From positions 2,790,001 through 2,854,000 of the forward strand of contig NZ_CP058627.1 in NCBI RefSeq assembly GCF_013403565.1: a DNA stretch of 64,000 nucleotides. Direction: 5' to 3'. The position numbers and the translations under genes were made by a program. Positions 62,174 to 64,000 of the stretch are shown here, piece by piece; position 1 is the first letter of the stretch, and each line of letters opens with the position of its first letter. The stretch is from Chitinibacter bivalviorum. Lineage in GTDB: Bacteria > Pseudomonadota > Gammaproteobacteria > Burkholderiales > Chitinibacteraceae. The notes beneath the pieces were generated by a model. The model had not been told where the DNA came from. It did not search any database and saw nothing but the letters and a program-made list of their open reading frames with translations.

Positions 62174-64000
62174 GCGCCACTCCCAATACTTTGCCCCTTA
62201 GTTCGGTCAGGTAGCGTTGCGCCAGTGCAAAATTGAAATCATCATGAATGGCATGCCCTAATCGATCTAATAATTTTTGATCCGGCCATTGCGCCAAGAG
62301 CGCACGGAGCTGCTCAAATTCATCGACGGCATCCCCATCGCAATTTTGAATCAACTTCTCTAATGCCTTAAATAAGACTTCGACACTGGCAGTATCGACC
62401 GCCAAAATTTGATTTGATTGATCTTCAGACGGATACACCCTAGCCACAGCCTGCAACATCTGCTGTATTGCTTGCTCAAACTCACCCTCGAGTTGACCAC
62501 GCTGAGCAGGATGTTGGTGCAATTGTATTTCCAGCCTAGCCGCCACATCGGCCAATTTACTCATCCCTAAGGTACTGGCAACGCCTTTGATCGAATGCAC
62601 TAAGCGGACTGCCGAGCGATGGTCGCTCAGTAGTAATTGCTGAAACTGCGCATAGCTCGCTTGATAATCGTGCAAAAATTGCCGAAACAGTGCTTCATAT
62701 AATTGAGCATCCCCCATCAATCGCACCAAGACATCGTGCGTATCAACCCCGTCAATCTGAGGCACCAAGCTGTCATCAAACGACCCAAAGCGCTGATCTA
62801 CCACTTCGGGCGCGGTAATTTTATCGCCGACCCATTTGGCAATCGTCGCGAACAAGACATCGGGTTGGATGGGTTTGGTAACGTAATCGTTCATGCCATT
62901 ATCGAGGCAACGCTGACGTTCATCCGACATGGCATGCGCCGTCATGGCAATAATCGGTAGCTGTTGCAAGCGTGGCTCGCAGCGTATCAGCCGCGTCGTA
63001 TCATGCCCATCGAGCACCGGCATCTGCAAATCCATCAACACCAAATCGCAGGGCAAAGGTTCAATCGACAACCAACCTAATGCTTCGCCGCCATGCTGGG
63101 CCATAATCACGCTCGCACCAACGCCGCTGAGTAATTCGCTGGCCACCTGCTGATTGAGCGGATTATCTTCCACCAGCAAAATCCGTAAGCCATGCAAGAA
63201 TTGGCTATCCTGATTGGCCAGCACATGCGACTCGACTGGCGGCTCGTCAGATTTTTCCAGCACCAGCGTGAAATGAAAGGTACTGCCTATATCGGGCTGA
63301 CTCACGACCCAGATATCGCCGCCCATCAACTCCACCAAACGCTTAGAAATCGACAATCCCAAACCAGTGCCGCCAAATTGCCGCGTCGTCGAGCCATCCG
63401 CTTGAATAAAAGGTCTAAATAAGCGCAGTGATTGTTCTGGGCTAAGCCCAATCCCAGTGTCTTGTACCGTGGTATGCAGGCGAATTTGCTTGCCAATTTC
63501 CGCAACGCGTTCGATATAGACCTTAACTTCTCCTTGCTGCGTAAATTTGATTGCATTGCCGACCAGATTATTCAAAATCTGCCCTAAACGCAGCGGATCC
63601 CCCAGCAGCACCGACGGGCAATCTGCGGCGATCTCTACTTTAAATCGCAGGCCTTTTTCTTCGGCTTTGACCTGATGCAGCGCATACAGCTGCTCCATCA
63701 CCGAAGCCAGCCGAAAGCTCGTGGCTTCAATCTGCAGTTTGTCAGCCTCGATTTTCGAAAAATCGAGAATATCATTCAGGATATGCAGTAAAGATTCCGC
63801 TGCCGCGCTGGTTTTTTGCAAATAATCGCGCTGCTTTTGCGATAAATCGGTTTTCAAGGTCAGATGCGTCATGCCCAGAATGGCATTCATTGGCGTGCGG
63901 ATTTCATGACTCATATTGGCGAGAAAATCGCTTTTGAGCCGATTAGCCTGATCAGCAGCCTCTTTGGCCGCCAGCAATTGCGCTTCGACTTGTTTTTTCT
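62166..64000 (-). CDS. Hybrid sensor histidine kinase, N-terminus beyond window
   Basis: The gene runs past the right edge: reading upstream of the nominal TTG at 63977 gives [15 protein letters not shown], a coiled coil that continues. In the window: HisKA with [16 protein letters not shown], ATPase domain ([25 protein letters not shown]), a receiver domain ([27 protein letters not shown]) and a C-terminal HPt domain with phospho-His in LVHSIKGVA. This is the BarA/RpfC-type layout. It probably passes phosphate to the RpfG-like protein encoded next to it. Confidence 0.94.
   Translation of the reverse strand, partial: KKQVEAQLLAAKEAADQANRLKSDFLANMSHEIRTPMNAILGMTHLTLKTDLSQKQRDYLQKTSAAAESLLHILNDILDFSKIEADKLQIEATSFRLASVMEQLYALHQVKAEEKGLRFKVEIAADCPSVLLGDPLRLGQILNNLVGNAIKFTQQGEVKVYIERVAEIGKQIRLHTTVQDTGIGLSPEQSLRLFRPFIQADGSTTRQFGGTGLGLSISKRLVELMGGDIWVVSQPDIGSTFHFTLVLEKSDEPPVESHVLANQDSQFLHGLRILLVEDNPLNQQVASELLSGVGASVIMAQHGGEALGWLSIEPLPCDLVLMDLQMPVLDGHDTTRLIRCEPRLQQLPIIAMTAHAMSDERQRCLDNGMNDYVTKPIQPDVLFATIAKWVGDKITAPEVVDQRFGSFDDSLVPQIDGVDTHDVLVRLMGDAQLYEALFRQFLHDYQASYAQFQQLLLSDHRSAVRLVHSIKGVASTLGMSKLADVAARLEIQLHQHPAQRGQLEGEFEQAIQQMLQAVARVYPSEDQSNQILAVDTASVEVLFKALEKLIQNCDGDAVDEFEQLRALLAQWPDQKLLDRLGHAIHDDFNFALAQRYLTELRGKVLGVAHG

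Noticed and set aside
1-64000. CRISPR arrays, tRNA and rRNA genes
   Set aside because: I looked for regularly spaced repeats and cloverleaf or rRNA sequences and saw none.

Overview
The window looks like chromosomal DNA of a Gram-negative betaproteobacterium, most likely Neisseriales and close to Chitinibacteraceae (Chitinibacter, Deefgea, Iodobacter, Chitinimonas). This is inferred from the gene set: a BPSS1780-type membrane protein, a PEP-CTERM protein, a secreted metalloprotease with two chitin-binding modules, many c-di-GMP and chemotaxis proteins, and ParB/parS sites of the TTTCACGTGAAA type. No rRNA, tRNA or CRISPR array was seen. No database search was possible, so family calls rest on motifs read by eye.

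Layout. 1-4.4 kb: the end of a lipoprotein-like gene, a PepSY protein, an OmpR/PhoQ-like two-component pair, prmC, and grxD. 4.4-14.2 kb: a stress protein (Usp), a B12-type radical SAM protein, a SYLF lipid-binding protein, YigZ, a TDT/SLAC1 channel, an AhpD-like protein, a Fur-box gene (DUF2061), and a periplasmic binding protein overlapping a diguanylate cyclase. 14.2-15.1 kb is non-coding and made of two large inverted-repeat elements.

15.1-22.97 kb is an AT-rich integrative element. It has a large serine recombinase at its left end, a Sel1/TPR protein, two unknown proteins, a P4-type helicase without a primase domain, and a remarkable stretch of structured, probably non-coding RNA at its right end. 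The two edges look like the halves of one disrupted palindromic extragenic repeat. Just outside lies a second AT-rich module: an AvcD-type anti-phage dCTP deaminase overlapping a small unknown gene (23.3-25.2 kb).

25.6-46.7 kb is ordinary chromosome: fructosamine kinase, regulators with divergently transcribed enzymes, an ABC-2 exporter operon, acetate kinase, dgkA, an AlgZ/AlgR-like system, comM, and a GST operon ending in a DUF3291 pseudogene. 46.8-57.7 kb carries both topoisomerase IV genes (parE; a parC operon), an HD-GYP protein, a CZB-type chemoreceptor and a solute-binding protein. 58.5-64 kb has the secreted chitin-binding metalloprotease, an RpfG-like regulator and the C-terminal part of a hybrid histidine kinase.

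The chief non-gene signals are four parS-like sites spread over 28 kb, one abutting the parE start codon and one just upstream of parC; a 195-bp MITE in two inverted copies, each with an 8-bp target duplication and each inserted at the same distance from a copy of a second, about 50-bp, hairpin repeat family; and two perfect DnaA boxes side by side. Together the parS sites and topoisomerase IV genes suggest an origin-proximal region concerned with chromosome segregation.
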